Source: an uncultured Muribaculaceae bacterium (GTDB lineage Bacteria; Bacteroidota; Bacteroidia; Bacteroidales; Muribaculaceae). From it: a stretch of 64,000 nt of DNA. Numbering within the stretch: the stretch's first letter is position 1; each line of letters opens with the position of its first letter. A program made the position numbers and the translations under genes. The stretch covers positions 22,724 to 86,723 of the forward strand of contig CALUMH010000009.1 of NCBI GenBank assembly GCA_944321685.1, in the 5' to 3' direction. Below, one piece after another: positions 17,090 through 26,794 of this stretch. Under the pieces are notes generated by a model, which searched no databases, was not told the DNA's origin, and was given only the letters and a program-made list of their open reading frames with translations.

Positions 17090-17231
17090 CCGCCATGCCG
17101 CCGGCCGCACCGGCAAAATCTGAATTATCGTAAAAAAGGGGGGCACCAAAAGTTGAAAATGTGAATTTTTAATTTCGCCCCCACAAAAAAACTTTTTCGG
17201 CTCCCGATTATCATGGCGACCGAAAATTGTA

Positions 17232-17263
17232 TTTGCGTGTGTGACAAAAAGTTTGTACCTTTG
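17232..17263 (+). promoter_or_regulatory. Promoter for the DEAD-box helicase gene
   Basis: TTTG at 17232-17235 and TACCTTTG at 17256-17263 with a 20-bp spacer. Transcription should start near 17270, giving a leader of about 70 nt, as is common for cold-shock-type helicases. Confidence 0.75.
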
Positions 17264-17342
17264 CACCTCGATATGGCCCGGCATTAAGGGTATTGGCTAT
17301 ATGACAAAACATCAGCTTGTTACACACGATTAAAACTATAAT

Positions 17343-19226
17343 ATGACATTTGAAGAATTAGGAGTCCGCGAGGATCTGTTGAAGGCTATAAAAGAAATGG
17401 GTTATGAAACCCCGATGCCTGTACAAGAAAAAGTTATTCCACACTTGTTGAACGAAGATACCGACGTGGTTGCGCTTGCACAGACAGGAACAGGCAAGAC
17501 CGCCGCATTCGGCCTGCCGGTGCTGCAACGAATCGACGTTAGCCGCAAAGTGCCGCAAGCACTCATCATTTCGCCCACACGCGAATTATGCTTGCAGATA
17601 GGCGGCGACCTTGCCGATTACTCAAAATACATCAACGGATTGAAAGTATTACCCGTGTATGGAGGTTCAAGTATCGAGAGCCAAATACGCACGTTGCGAG
17701 GCGGCGTACAAATAATTGTCGCCACGCCAGGCCGACTGCTCGACCTTATCAAGCGCGGCACCGTAAACCTGCAAGATGTACACACCGTAATCCTTGACGA
17801 AGCCGATGAAATGCTAAACATGGGATTTGTCGATGACATAAACGACATCCTCACCCACGTTCCCGATGAGCGCAAAATGCTCATGTTCTCGGCTACGATG
17901 CCGCCAGAAATCGCAAAAATTGCAGCACGGTTCATGCACAATCCGCAAGAATATGTGATAGGAACCCGCAACGAGGGTGCCGAAAACGTGCGCCACATAT
18001 ATTACATGGTACACGCGCGCGACAAATACCTTGCTCTGAAACGCATAGCCGACTACAATCCGGCCATATACGGTATAATATTCTGCCGTACACGTCGCGA
18101 AACACAGGAAATTGCCGACAAGCTGATAGTGGACGGCTACAATGCCGACTCGTTGCACGGCGACTTGTCGCAGGCACAGCGCGACGCAGTGATGAAAAAG
18201 TTCCGCGAGCGCAACTTGCAGTTGCTCGTTGCCACCGATGTAGCTGCTCGCGGCCTCGATGTAAGCGACCTTACCCACGTAATCAATTACGGCTTGCCCG
18301 ACGATGTGGCCACTTACACACACCGTAGCGGACGTACAGGCCGCGCCGGGAAAACGGGCGTATCGGTATCGATTGTCCATTCTCGCGAAAAAGGGAAAAT
18401 CAAGGACATAGAAAAACGCATCGGCAAGCAATTCGAGCTTCGCGAAGTGCCTACACCGGAACGCATCATCGAACGCCAGCTTTACAACCTTGCCGACCGC
18501 ATCGAAAAGGTGAAAGTAGATGAAGAGGTAATCAACAACTACATTCCCGGCATACAGAAGAAACTCGAATGGCTCTCGGGCGAAGACTTGATAAAGCGTG
18601 TGCTTTCGCTTGAATTCAACCGCTTGCTCGATTACTACAAGGATGCGCCCAAACTCGACATCGTTACCGAAAAGAAAGGGAAAGAAAAAGGCGCAAAAAA
18701 GCGCAAGAGCGGTGCCGAAATGTCGCAGGAAGAAAAAGACCGCCGCACAGGCGAACCGGGATACGACCGTGTGTACATTAATGTGGGCAAAGCCGACGGG
18801 TTCTTTGCTTCCGACCTAATAGGACTTATCAACGAAACCGTGCAGGGGCAACGCATCGAGGTGGGACGCATAGACCTGATGCCCGGCTATTCACTGTTTG
18901 ACGTGCGTAAAGGCGACGGACGGCGTGTGGCCGATGCTTTGCGCAACTCCGACTTCTATGGCAAACGGCTGTACAGCGAAATTGCCGACCTCAACAAAGA
19001 CTACGCCGCCGAAAACCGCGGTGGCGGGGGCAAATACGCCTCCAAGTCGGAAGGCCGCCATCGCGACCGCCGTGGCAAGGGCGGCATAGACCGCCGCACC
19101 CGTCGCGACCAGGAACGCGGATTTAAGACGCGCGAAGCTCGTAGCGAACGCGGCAAAGCCGCCAAAGGTGAGAAAAAGAAAGAAATGCACGGCAATTATG
19201 ATAAATTCATGAAGAAAAAACGATAA
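17343..19226 (+). CDS. DEAD-box ATP-dependent RNA helicase with DbpA-type RNA-binding domain
   Basis: RNA helicase of 627 aa of the DeaD/CsdA type, likely acting in ribosome assembly or mRNA remodelling. All motifs are present in order: a Q-motif with PMPVQE, AQTGTGKTAAF (I), PTREL (Ia), TPGRLLDL (Ib), LDEADEMLNMGF (II), FSATMP (III), IIFCRTR (IV), ATDVAARGLDV (V) and HRSGRTGRAG (VI). Residues about 480-555 form a DbpA-like RNA-binding domain. The last 70 residues are Arg/Lys/Gly-rich, probably a disordered RNA-binding tail. It has its own promoter and is followed after 51 bp by a DUF3256 gene. Confidence 0.94.
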   Translation: MTFEELGVREDLLKAIKEMGYETPMPVQEKVIPHLLNEDTDVVALAQTGTGKTAAFGLPVLQRIDVSRKVPQALIISPTRELCLQIGGDLADYSKYINGLKVLPVYGGSSIESQIRTLRGGVQIIVATPGRLLDLIKRGTVNLQDVHTVILDEADEMLNMGFVDDINDILTHVPDERKMLMFSATMPPEIAKIAARFMHNPQEYVIGTRNEGAENVRHIYYMVHARDKYLALKRIADYNPAIYGIIFCRTRRETQEIADKLIVDGYNADSLHGDLSQAQRDAVMKKFRERNLQLLVATDVAARGLDVSDLTHVINYGLPDDVATYTHRSGRTGRAGKTGVSVSIVHSREKGKIKDIEKRIGKQFELREVPTPERIIERQLYNLADRIEKVKVDEEVINNYIPGIQKKLEWLSGEDLIKRVLSLEFNRLLDYYKDAPKLDIVTEKKGKEKGAKKRKSGAEMSQEEKDRRTGEPGYDRVYINVGKADGFFASDLIGLINETVQGQRIEVGRIDLMPGYSLFDVRKGDGRRVADALRNSDFYGKRLYSEIADLNKDYAAENRGGGGKYASKSEGRHRDRRGKGGIDRRTRRDQERGFKTREARSERGKAAKGEKKKEMHGNYDKFMKKKR

Positions 19227-19277
19227 ACCTCGCATTTATTTCTTAATTTCACAACCCGAAATTGACCCTGAACCACA

Positions 19278-19925
19278 ATGAAGAATGTGAAATTTGCCAT
19301 AACAGTGCTGCTGCTCGCCGTCACATCGGCTTTGCCGGTGACGGCACGCACAGTGCGCGACTTTTTTGCCGCCGAAAATGGCGGCATATTTGTTTCCTTG
19401 CCACACGACACCCGCCTCGATATGCTCGATTATTACGAAGCCGGGCGCAAAATGCCCATGGGGAACAATTTTGGCGGAACTGCCGTCATCGACACCTTGG
19501 CTTCCGACTATCTGCAGGTGCGCACATCGGCAAGCAGCCGTGTGGAAATACTGCTTGCAGCATCAAAGCGCGACACGGTGATTTATGTGGTGACGACATA
19601 TATGCTGCCTGCCGCCGACAGCCATGTCGCCGCTTACAATAAAAATTGGGAAATACTCAACACATCAAAGTATTTCAAAATGCCACGGATACAGGATTTC
19701 ATTGCCATACCCAAAGGCGACAAAACACGTCGCAACGACCTGGCCGCCCTTGCCAAAATCCCGACTTTTGAATGCCGCATCAACCCGGCCGACAAGTCCA
19801 TCACAGTATCCCCAACGGTAAAAGGAACAATGACAGTCGAAGACTACGACAAATTGAAACCATACCTTGCCACACATATTAATTATGAACTAAAAAGCAC
19901 CAAGTTCAAGGAAACAAAGAAATAA
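19278..19925 (+). CDS. DUF3256 family secreted protein
   Basis: Exported protein of 215 aa. The signal MKNVKFAITVLLLAVTSALP ends near TARTV. The body (VRDFFAAENGGIF, DMLDYYEAGRKMP, NKNWEIL) resembles DUF3256, a Bacteroidales family of unknown function. It has no enzyme motif, lipobox or additional membrane segment, so it is probably periplasmic. It lies between the helicase and xerC on the same strand with gaps of 51 and 95 bp. Confidence 0.82.
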   Translation: MKNVKFAITVLLLAVTSALPVTARTVRDFFAAENGGIFVSLPHDTRLDMLDYYEAGRKMPMGNNFGGTAVIDTLASDYLQVRTSASSRVEILLAASKRDTVIYVVTTYMLPAADSHVAAYNKNWEILNTSKYFKMPRIQDFIAIPKGDKTRRNDLAALAKIPTFECRINPADKSITVSPTVKGTMTVEDYDKLKPYLATHINYELKSTKFKETKK

Positions 19926-20020
19926 AACACGCCCACGGTTGCATAAAAAAACAAGCGAGGAAATTTGGAAAACTCGAAACTTGTGCGTATATTCGTACCG
20001 AAGCAAATGAAAAACCGACC

Positions 20021-20956
20021 ATGGGCGACATAAACAAGACAATAGAAGCATTCTTGCAATACATACGGTATGAGCTGAATTTATCGGCTTGTACCGTTTT
20101 GTCTTACAGGAACGACCTGCGACAATTGCAAGACTTCTTGTCGCCGAACGATGCCGCTGCTTTCTGTCCTGAAAGTGTAACCACCGACGACCTGCGCTCT
20201 TGGATGGTATGGCTCGACGGTGCCGGTGACGGCTCGCGCACCATACGCCGCAAGATGCAGGCCGCACGGGCATTCTACAAATTCCTCATGAAACGTGGAG
20301 TTGTAGCGGCAAATCCGGCTGCGGAAATCGAACTTGCCAAGTTCAAGGTTCCTCTGCCGTCGTATATGCGCCCCGAGGCCATGAACAGCCTTCTTGATGC
20401 GCCTTTCGATGCCGGCGATTACCATGTCGTGCTGTGCCGCACGGTGATAATGATGCTATACGAAACCGGAATACGCCGCGCCGAGCTCATCGACCTGCGC
20501 GATGCCGATGTTGATGCGGCACACTGTGAAATGAAAGTGCACGGCAAGCGCGACAAAGAGCGCATCGTGCCATTCGGACATGAACTTGCCGAAGCCGTCA
20601 CGGCCTACAGGGAACTGCGCGGTAAAGTCACAGGAATTTACCGACCCGAACGATTTTTCCTGCGCCCATGCGGAGAGCCCCTATACCCGTCGATGGTTTA
20701 CCGAATGGTACATACCGGCTTGGAGAGCATAGGCGGAGCCGGGAAACTAAGCCCGCACGTGTTGCGCCACACATTTGCCTCGGCCATGCTGAATAACGGC
20801 GCCGAACTTAACAGCGTGAAAGAAATAATGGGACATGAATCGCTTGCGGCAACGCAAGTATATACACATATCACTTTCAGTGAGCTTAAAAATAATTACA
20901 AACTTGCCCACCCAAGGGCTCTAAAAAAGGAGGTAAATTATGGAAGTAAGAATTAA
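20021..20956 (+). CDS. xerC: Tyrosine recombinase XerC/XerD-type
   Basis: Recombinase of 311 aa that should resolve chromosome dimers at dif with a partner recombinase and FtsK. The N-terminal SAM-like core-binding domain (about 5-95) precedes the catalytic domain. The catalytic residues are visible: Arg in ETGIRRAEL, Lys in VHGKRDKERI, the HxxR pair in SPHVLRHTFAS, His in MGHESLAATQ and the nucleophile Tyr in VYTHITFSELK. Its place next to hpf matches the chromosomal arrangement I recall in Bacteroides. I therefore read it as housekeeping rather than phage. Its 3' end overlaps hpf by 17 bp and contains the hpf ribosome-binding site. Confidence 0.9.
   Translation: MGDINKTIEAFLQYIRYELNLSACTVLSYRNDLRQLQDFLSPNDAAAFCPESVTTDDLRSWMVWLDGAGDGSRTIRRKMQAARAFYKFLMKRGVVAANPAAEIELAKFKVPLPSYMRPEAMNSLLDAPFDAGDYHVVLCRTVIMMLYETGIRRAELIDLRDADVDAAHCEMKVHGKRDKERIVPFGHELAEAVTAYRELRGKVTGIYRPERFFLRPCGEPLYPSMVYRMVHTGLESIGGAGKLSPHVLRHTFASAMLNNGAELNSVKEIMGHESLAATQVYTHITFSELKNNYKLAHPRALKKEVNYGSKN
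20929..20934 (+). promoter_or_regulatory. Strong Shine-Dalgarno for hpf
   Basis: AAAGGAGGT lies just upstream of the hpf ATG (20940) inside the last codons of xerC. Strong SD sites are uncommon in Bacteroidales, and this one may let hpf be translated well from the xerC message. Confidence 0.65.
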
Positions 20957-21233
20957 AGCAATCCATTTCGACGCAACTGCGAAATTAGAGGAGTTTATCA
21001 ATAAAAAGGCGCAAAAATTAGCGCGCCGCAACGAGGAGGTGACCGAATGCGATGTCACTCTCGAAGTAGTGAAACCTAAAACATCGTTGAACAAGCAGGC
21101 TTCGATAAAACTCATAATTCCAAACCGTGAAGACGTGTTTGCATCGAAAATTGCCGACACATTCGAGGAAGCAATCGACTTGAGCATCGACGCGCTTGAA
21201 CGCCAACTCGAAAAACTCGACAAGAACAAATAA
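20940..21233 (+). CDS. hpf: Ribosome hibernation-promoting factor, short form
   Basis: Protein of 97 aa of the HPF/YfiA (RaiA) family. It binds the 30S A and P sites and promotes inactive 100S or stabilised 70S ribosomes in slow growth. The sequence follows the fold: a beta strand MEVRIKAIHFDATAKL, a helix with EFINKKAQKLARR, strands with ECDVTLEVVKP and a C-terminal helix DLSIDALERQLEKL. It lacks the long C-terminal dimerisation domain. It overlaps xerC and has an unusually good ribosome-binding site. Confidence 0.92.
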   Translation: MEVRIKAIHFDATAKLEEFINKKAQKLARRNEEVTECDVTLEVVKPKTSLNKQASIKLIIPNREDVFASKIADTFEEAIDLSIDALERQLEKLDKNK

Positions 21234-21239
21234 CAACCT

Positions 21240-21464
21240 TTCTCCGGGTAATGCGAACTTCGGGCCAAAACCGAAATCGCCGAGGAGATTTCCACGCATA
21301 ACTCCATGCCGTTATACCACGGGAGAAATAGCAAGGAAAACATTTTCTTAGGGAACTATGCCGGCGTGGCATGGAAAGTAAAGACTTCTAAAACAGGAAC
21401 TAAAGACGGCATAACCGCACAACTGTATTTTAACCGCAAGTTTGGCTGCGCCTCTCTTGCGGTT
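21240..21464 (+). ncRNA. Possible structured RNA region downstream of hpf
   Basis: No ORF of note. Several inverted repeats suggest folding: TTTCTCC with GGAGAAA (about 21239 and 21325), TTCGG...CCGAA, GGAG...CTCC, ATGCC...GGCAT, and ATGCCGT pairing at a distance with ACGGCAT. The last part is a terminator-like stem (AACCGCAAG at 21432-21440 with 21456-21464). No promoter was found directly upstream, so it may be part of the hpf transcript. I could not match it to a known RNA family. Confidence 0.3.
21432..21464 (+). terminator. Terminator-like hairpin downstream of hpf
   Basis: A perfect 9-bp stem (AACCGCAAG/CTTGCGGTT) encloses a 15-nt loop and is followed by AATTATTAT. It is the most likely end of the xerC-hpf transcript. 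Confidence 0.6.
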
Positions 21465-21570
21465 AATTATTATCACACGTGAACCATCGATACAATTGCC
21501 ATCCGGCAACGCATAAAAAATTTCCTTGATGCACCGACAGCTCTTTTTTCACAAAAAGTCAGAAAAATTG

Positions 21571-21601
21571 TTTGTTTTTTACGAATAATTATTTAGTTTT
21601 G
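21571..21601 (+). promoter_or_regulatory. Promoter for the susC-like operon
   Basis: TTTG (21571-21574) and TAGTTTTG (21594-21601) are spaced by 19 bp. The predicted start near 21607 leaves a leader of about 275 nt before susC. That leader contains the hairpin CCAAGC...GCTTGG (21669-21686) and two tiny ORFs (21658-21696, 12 codons; 21700-21777, 25 codons). Whether the small ORFs are translated is unknown. Confidence 0.65.
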
Positions 21602-21882
21602 CATTGGCTATTACCAATATCTTCATTACCCAAAAAGAAATAACGTTTAGCCAAGAGATGAATAACTACCAAGCCGCAAAGCTTGGATACCTATGATTTA
21701 TGAGAAAGACAAAGTACATGAAAACCAACCTGTTATTAACCATGCGCCTATATCGGAAAGTTCCGAAACCGGCGTGAGGCCTGCTTTCTTATATTCATAA
21801 CCGCCACCCATTTGCTCCATTAATTTATTACGATTAAGGATAACAACTAAAAACCCAAATGTAAAACTAAAAACATTCTTGC

Positions 21883-24800
21883 ATGAAGACCATTTGTTTT
21901 CAGACGAACAGGAAGATGTGGCTGACAATGCTCATGGCATTGTGCCTCGCGCTTCCGGCTTTGGCGCAGAAGATTGCCGTGCAAGGCAAGGTAGTCGATT
22001 CTGCCGGAGAACCATTAATCGGTGCCAGCGTTCTCGCCCAAGGCACAACAGTGGGTGTTGCCACCGACTTTGATGGCAAATTCACCATTCAAGTATCACC
22101 CGATGCCACGCTTGTGGTATCATACGTCGGCTATGAACCGCAAACGGTTGCCGTGGACGGACAAACTTCGTTGACGATTACCCTGCAAGAGAGCTCGCTG
22201 ATGCTCGACGAGGTAGTCGCCATAGGTTATGGTACGGTTAAGAAAGAAGATGCTACCGGATCGGTAGCCACGGTGAAGCCGACCGAAATCTCGGCCGGGC
22301 TGTCATCATCGGTTCAAGACCTGCTCGTGGGCCAAACTCCGGGTGTCGTTGTAACCCCGTCGGCAGGGCCTGAAGGCTCGGGTACGATACGCATCCGCGG
22401 CGGCTCCTCGCTTAACGCCAGCAACGACCCGCTTATCGTGCTCGACGGTGTGCCATTGAGCAACCAGGGCACACAGGGTATGGGCAACGCTCTTGCCATG
22501 ATCTCGCCCGACAACATCGAGAGCATGACCATCTTGAAAGATGCTTCGGCTACAGCCATCTACGGAAGCCGCGCATCAAACGGTGTAATCATCATCACCA
22601 CCAAGAAAGGCAAAGAAGGCAAAATTCAAGTAAACTTCACCGCCAACATGACGGTGCAGACTGCACGCAAAACATGGGATGTGCTGAACGGAGACGAATA
22701 CCGCGAAATCATGACCCGGTACTGGGGCGCAGACAGTCCTGCCGCTCAAGCCCTCGGCACGGCCAACACCAACTGGCAGGACGAGGTGCTGCGCACAACC
22801 GTATCACATGATTACAGCCTCAGCGTGGGTGGCAAAGCCGGCTTCCTGCCCTATCGCGTGGCAGTCACCTACACAGGCAACAACGGCATTATCAAAAACA
22901 CGTCGATGGATCGTGTTACCGCCGGATTCAACCTTACTCCCGAATTCTTCGACGGCAAATTAAAAGTGCAGGCCAACGTAAAAGGTTATTACATCGAGAA
23001 TGAATTTGCCGACACCGGCAGCGCGGTTGGCGGCGCACTGGCAGCCGATCCGACAAGCACACCCAAGACCGACTACCCAATGGCCGACGGCTCGGTGGGA
23101 AAACTTTTCAACGGATATACATCACAGATGAACGGCGACCAGTTCAACACCAACGGTGTAAACAACCCTCTCGCAGCCATCGAACAACGTTCGGATATTG
23201 CCAAGATTTGGCGCAGCAACGGCAACTTGCAGCTCGACTATGCTCTGCACTTCCTGCCAGAATTGCGTTTTAACCTCAACCTTGGCTATGACATCAGCAA
23301 AACCGACGAGCACACCATCACCCAAGGCAATGCTCCGGCAATGTGGGATGCCAACTACCAGGACGGCGCAGGTACCGACTACTATGTTTATCAGTACCGT
23401 GCCAACACACTGCTCGACTTCTATGCCAACTACAAAAAATACTTCGACGTAATCAAGTCGGACATCGATGTTACAGCCGGTTACTCGTGGCAGTATTTCT
23501 ACAGCAAGGGCAACAACAACGGAACATTGTTCACTACTCCCGGATATATAATCGACCAACAAGAAGACGGACGCTACTTGCTGACCTATAAAACAGGCGC
23601 CGACAACCACCAAGGCGAAACTTACCGCAATCCGGCAGAATCATACTGGAAAAATCATTACCAGTTGGTTTCGTTCTTCGGCCGCTTGAACTACACGTTG
23701 ATGGATCGCTACCTGTTGACATTCACAATGCGCGGTGACGGAACTTCACGATTTTCGGAAGACAACCGTTGGGGTGTATTCCCGTCGGTAGCACTCGGGT
23801 GGAAAATCTCGGAAGAAGCATGGATGGAGAGTACCAAAGACTGGTTGAATGAGTTCAAGTTGCGACTGGGCTGGGGTGTCACCGGCCAGCAGGACCTCGG
23901 AGACAACTACTTCCCATATATGGCCATATACCAGCAATCCACGGCCGGTTCCTATTATCCGAACCTTGATGGCACACCGGGTTATGGCCCCACACTTTAT
24001 CCGCAAGGTTACGACAGCAACCTGAAGTGGGAAGAAACCACCACCTGGAATGCAGGTCTCGACTTCGGGTTCCTTAACAACCGCATTACCGCATCGCTCG
24101 ACTGGTATTATCGTGAAACCAAAGATTTGCTCAGTTTCGTTACTGTTCCCGTAGGCGCATACACCACCAATATGCTCAACCAAAACATTGGTACGCTTGA
24201 AAACCTCGGTGTGGAATTCGGTATCACCGCACGCCCCATCGTGACCAAAGACTTCACTTGGACGCTCACCTACAACGTGGCATGGAACCGCAATGAAATC
24301 ACCAAGCTCAACAACGACGGTTCCTATGTAACCACCGGAGGCATCTCGGGCGGCACGGGTAACACGGTACAAGTTCACGCAGTAGGTTATCCGTCAAACT
24401 CTTTCTTCCTCTACGAGCAGGTGTATGACTCAAACGGTAATCCTATAGAAGGAGTATTCGTTGATCAAGACAACGACGGCGACATCGATAACGACGACAA
24501 GGTGATAAGCAAAAGTCCCGACCCGAAAGTGACAATGACATTCGGCTCCACATTCAATTACAAGAACTGGGATTTCGGCTTCAACCTGCGTGCAAGCATA
24601 GGCAATTATGTGTATGCCAATGTCCATGCCGAGCGTTCGGTGCTCAATCGCACTTACCAAAATGCCGGCCTGAGCAACCTTATCGACAGCGACTTCTACT
24701 TCGATGGGAATCTCACCTCGCAAAACCTCTATATGAGCGATTACTGGTTGCGAAACGGCAGTTTCTTGCGTTGCGAAAACATCACCGTGGGTTACACTTG

Positions 24801-24969
24801 GCCGTCGCTGCTTAAAGACCAGCTGCGCCTGCGCCTTTACGGTGCCGTACAAAACCCGTTTGTGATAACCAAATACAAAGGGCTTGACCCCGAAGTGTAT
24901 GGCGGTATCGATAACAATGTTTATCCGCGCCCTGTAACCTTCAACCTCGGTGTCGTTGCGACATTCTGA
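21883..24969 (+). CDS. susC: SusC/RagA family TonB-dependent outer-membrane transporter
   Basis: TonB-linked outer-membrane protein of 1028 aa that imports oligosaccharides with its SusD partner. After a signal peptide (cleavage near ALAQ) come a carboxypeptidase-D-like regulatory domain (about 30-110, GKVVDSAGEPLIGAS) and the SusC signature with TonB box DEVVAIGYGTVKKED. The plug domain (LVGQTPGV, IRIRGGSSL, VLDGVPL) is followed by a C-terminal 22-strand barrel ending RPVTFNLGVVATF. No FecR or sigma-interacting N-terminal extension is present, so an anti-sigma circuit is unlikely. It heads the susC-susD-susE operon. The symbol is used by family; the substrate is inferred from the SusD and SusE partners. 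Confidence 0.95.
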   Translation: MKTICFQTNRKMWLTMLMALCLALPALAQKIAVQGKVVDSAGEPLIGASVLAQGTTVGVATDFDGKFTIQVSPDATLVVSYVGYEPQTVAVDGQTSLTITLQESSLMLDEVVAIGYGTVKKEDATGSVATVKPTEISAGLSSSVQDLLVGQTPGVVVTPSAGPEGSGTIRIRGGSSLNASNDPLIVLDGVPLSNQGTQGMGNALAMISPDNIESMTILKDASATAIYGSRASNGVIIITTKKGKEGKIQVNFTANMTVQTARKTWDVLNGDEYREIMTRYWGADSPAAQALGTANTNWQDEVLRTTVSHDYSLSVGGKAGFLPYRVAVTYTGNNGIIKNTSMDRVTAGFNLTPEFFDGKLKVQANVKGYYIENEFADTGSAVGGALAADPTSTPKTDYPMADGSVGKLFNGYTSQMNGDQFNTNGVNNPLAAIEQRSDIAKIWRSNGNLQLDYALHFLPELRFNLNLGYDISKTDEHTITQGNAPAMWDANYQDGAGTDYYVYQYRANTLLDFYANYKKYFDVIKSDIDVTAGYSWQYFYSKGNNNGTLFTTPGYIIDQQEDGRYLLTYKTGADNHQGETYRNPAESYWKNHYQLVSFFGRLNYTLMDRYLLTFTMRGDGTSRFSEDNRWGVFPSVALGWKISEEAWMESTKDWLNEFKLRLGWGVTGQQDLGDNYFPYMAIYQQSTAGSYYPNLDGTPGYGPTLYPQGYDSNLKWEETTTWNAGLDFGFLNNRITASLDWYYRETKDLLSFVTVPVGAYTTNMLNQNIGTLENLGVEFGITARPIVTKDFTWTLTYNVAWNRNEITKLNNDGSYVTTGGISGGTGNTVQVHAVGYPSNSFFLYEQVYDSNGNPIEGVFVDQDNDGDIDNDDKVISKSPDPKVTMTFGSTFNYKNWDFGFNLRASIGNYVYANVHAERSVLNRTYQNAGLSNLIDSDFYFDGNLTSQNLYMSDYWLRNGSFLRCENITVGYTWPSLLKDQLRLRLYGAVQNPFVITKYKGLDPEVYGGIDNNVYPRPVTFNLGVVATF

Positions 24970-25021
24970 TGATACAAGTCAAGCGTTTAACTAAAACACA
25001 TATATAGAAAAGACTTTTAGT

Positions 25022-26776
25022 ATGAAATCAATCAATAAAATATTTTCGATATTTGGCATCGCGCTTGCATTGGGAATGTCGTCATGCGTTGACGACCTCA
25101 ACCGCGAGCCCATCGACCCAAATCAAATCACACCCGAAAACGCACAAGGATACATCAATCAAATCATGGCCAAGTGCTACTCGGGCATGGCAGTGTCAGG
25201 ACAAACCGGCCCTGACGGTTCAAGCGACATTTCGGGTCTTGACGGCGGTACCAGCCAATACACCCGTGCCCTGTTCATGTTACAGGAATTTACAACCGAC
25301 GAAAGCAAATGGATTTGGCCGGATGCCGGTGTAATCGACCTTGTGACCAACACTTGGGGAAACGGCAACGAAAACATATTCGGAGCCTACAGCCGTCTTT
25401 ACACTCACATAGCCATCTGTAACGACTTCTTGCGACTCGTCAATGGCGGCATGGATATACCTGCCGACATACAGGCTACGGTTGACCAATACAAACTTGA
25501 AGCCCGTGCCTTGCGAGCTATGAGTTACTACTGGGTACTCGACCTGTTTGGCAACGGCGGCTTCGTGGACGAAACCACCGAAATAGGTGTAAAGCCCGTG
25601 CAATACACACGCCGGCAGCTCTACGACTTGCTTGTCTCTGAACTCGAAGACCTTGTGAAAGCATTCCCCAAGGACGGACAAGTGATTTATGGCCGTGTGG
25701 GCATTGACGGCGTGGAAGCATTGCTTGCACGTGTTTACCTGAATGCCGAGGTTTACACCGACGGTGCGGTTTCAGCTTGGCAGGAATGTTCGCAACATTG
25801 TGAAAACATCATTGCACGCCACAAAGATGGATGGAATGGCACAGGACTTGTTCCTGCATATATGTACCTCTTCTGCGGCGACAACGACGAATATATGCCC
25901 GGCGGTGGCGGCACCAACGAAATTCTTTGGGGAATTCCTTACGACAGCCAGTACATTCAGGCTTACGGCGGCTCGATGTTCCTTTGCGCAGCAGGAATAA
26001 GCAACTTGACCATGGCCCTGAATAATGCTACCATGACGGCAAGCGATTACGGTATGTCGGCTCAATGGGGCTGTATGCACGCCACTTCGCAATTTGCCGA
26101 CAAATTTGAAGACAACCCGAGCGACCAACGTTGGATGATGTGGTGTAAAGACCAACAAGGTTTCAACAAAGAAAACACCAATTTCTCAACATTCACCGAC
26201 GGTTATGGCGTGGTTAAATTCACCAACCTGCTCAAAGGCAATGTCACCCAACCCGGAGACTGGAAAGCCGACAATAAGTGGGTCGCAGCCAACACCACTT
26301 ATAACTGGAGCCCCGACAATGGCGGCATTTACAGCAATCCGGCCGACAGCATTGATGCACGTGCCGACAACTATCCCGACACCGACCTGCCGCTTATACG
26401 CCTTGCCGAAGTTTACCTCATGTACACCGAGGCTTACATAATGGGCGGGGCAGGCGACCAAACCAAGGCTTTGACCTATGTAAACTACGTGCGCAGACGT
26501 GCCGGCGTGGCCGACTGGAATTTAACCCACATCACCGGAGCCGACAAAGCCGATAATATCCTTGACGAACGTTGCCGCGAACTTTACTGGGAACTTACCA
26601 GGCGCAGCGACCTCGTGCGCCATGGCAAATATGCCGCCGGTGGCGATGAATATATGTGGTCGTGGAAAGGCAACGAGGTCAACGGGCGCAGTATCAACGC
26701 AACCATGAACCTGTTCCCAATCCCGGCCAACGTAATTGCAGCACAACCCGAGTTCAATCAAAATCCCGGATACTAA
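25022..26776 (+). CDS. susD: SusD/RagB family glycan-binding outer-membrane lipoprotein
   Basis: Surface lipoprotein of 584 aa that forms the lid of the SusC transporter. The signal ends in the lipobox MSSC. The region GQTGPDGSSDISGLDGG, then FTTDESKW, then TNTWG follows the pattern I recall from the starch-binding SusD of Bacteroides thetaiotaomicron (GQKGIDGSPDLDG and onward). That suggests an alpha-glucan substrate (inference). Tetratricopeptide-like helices follow, and the C-terminal half holds RLAEVYLMYTEA and the family ending FPIPANVIAAQPEFNQNPGY. It lies 52 bp after susC and 18 bp before the SusE-like gene. Confidence 0.94.
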   Translation: MKSINKIFSIFGIALALGMSSCVDDLNREPIDPNQITPENAQGYINQIMAKCYSGMAVSGQTGPDGSSDISGLDGGTSQYTRALFMLQEFTTDESKWIWPDAGVIDLVTNTWGNGNENIFGAYSRLYTHIAICNDFLRLVNGGMDIPADIQATVDQYKLEARALRAMSYYWVLDLFGNGGFVDETTEIGVKPVQYTRRQLYDLLVSELEDLVKAFPKDGQVIYGRVGIDGVEALLARVYLNAEVYTDGAVSAWQECSQHCENIIARHKDGWNGTGLVPAYMYLFCGDNDEYMPGGGGTNEILWGIPYDSQYIQAYGGSMFLCAAGISNLTMALNNATMTASDYGMSAQWGCMHATSQFADKFEDNPSDQRWMMWCKDQQGFNKENTNFSTFTDGYGVVKFTNLLKGNVTQPGDWKADNKWVAANTTYNWSPDNGGIYSNPADSIDARADNYPDTDLPLIRLAEVYLMYTEAYIMGGAGDQTKALTYVNYVRRRAGVADWNLTHITGADKADNILDERCRELYWELTRRSDLVRHGKYAAGGDEYMWSWKGNEVNGRSINATMNLFPIPANVIAAQPEFNQNPGY

Positions 26777-26794
26777 AAAAACTTTGAAACCAAT

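Noticed and set aside
20021..20956. Tyrosine recombinase as a sign of an integrated mobile element
   Set aside because: The gene overlaps hpf, sits among housekeeping genes and has XerC-type length and motifs. No attachment-site duplication or cargo is visible.
21240..21464. tRNA cluster, tmRNA, RNase P RNA or a TPP-type riboswitch after hpf
   Set aside because: The diagnostic motifs (T-arm GTTCGAATC, the RNase P GAGGAAAGTCC core, the tmRNA ends, the TPP CTGAGA core) are absent.
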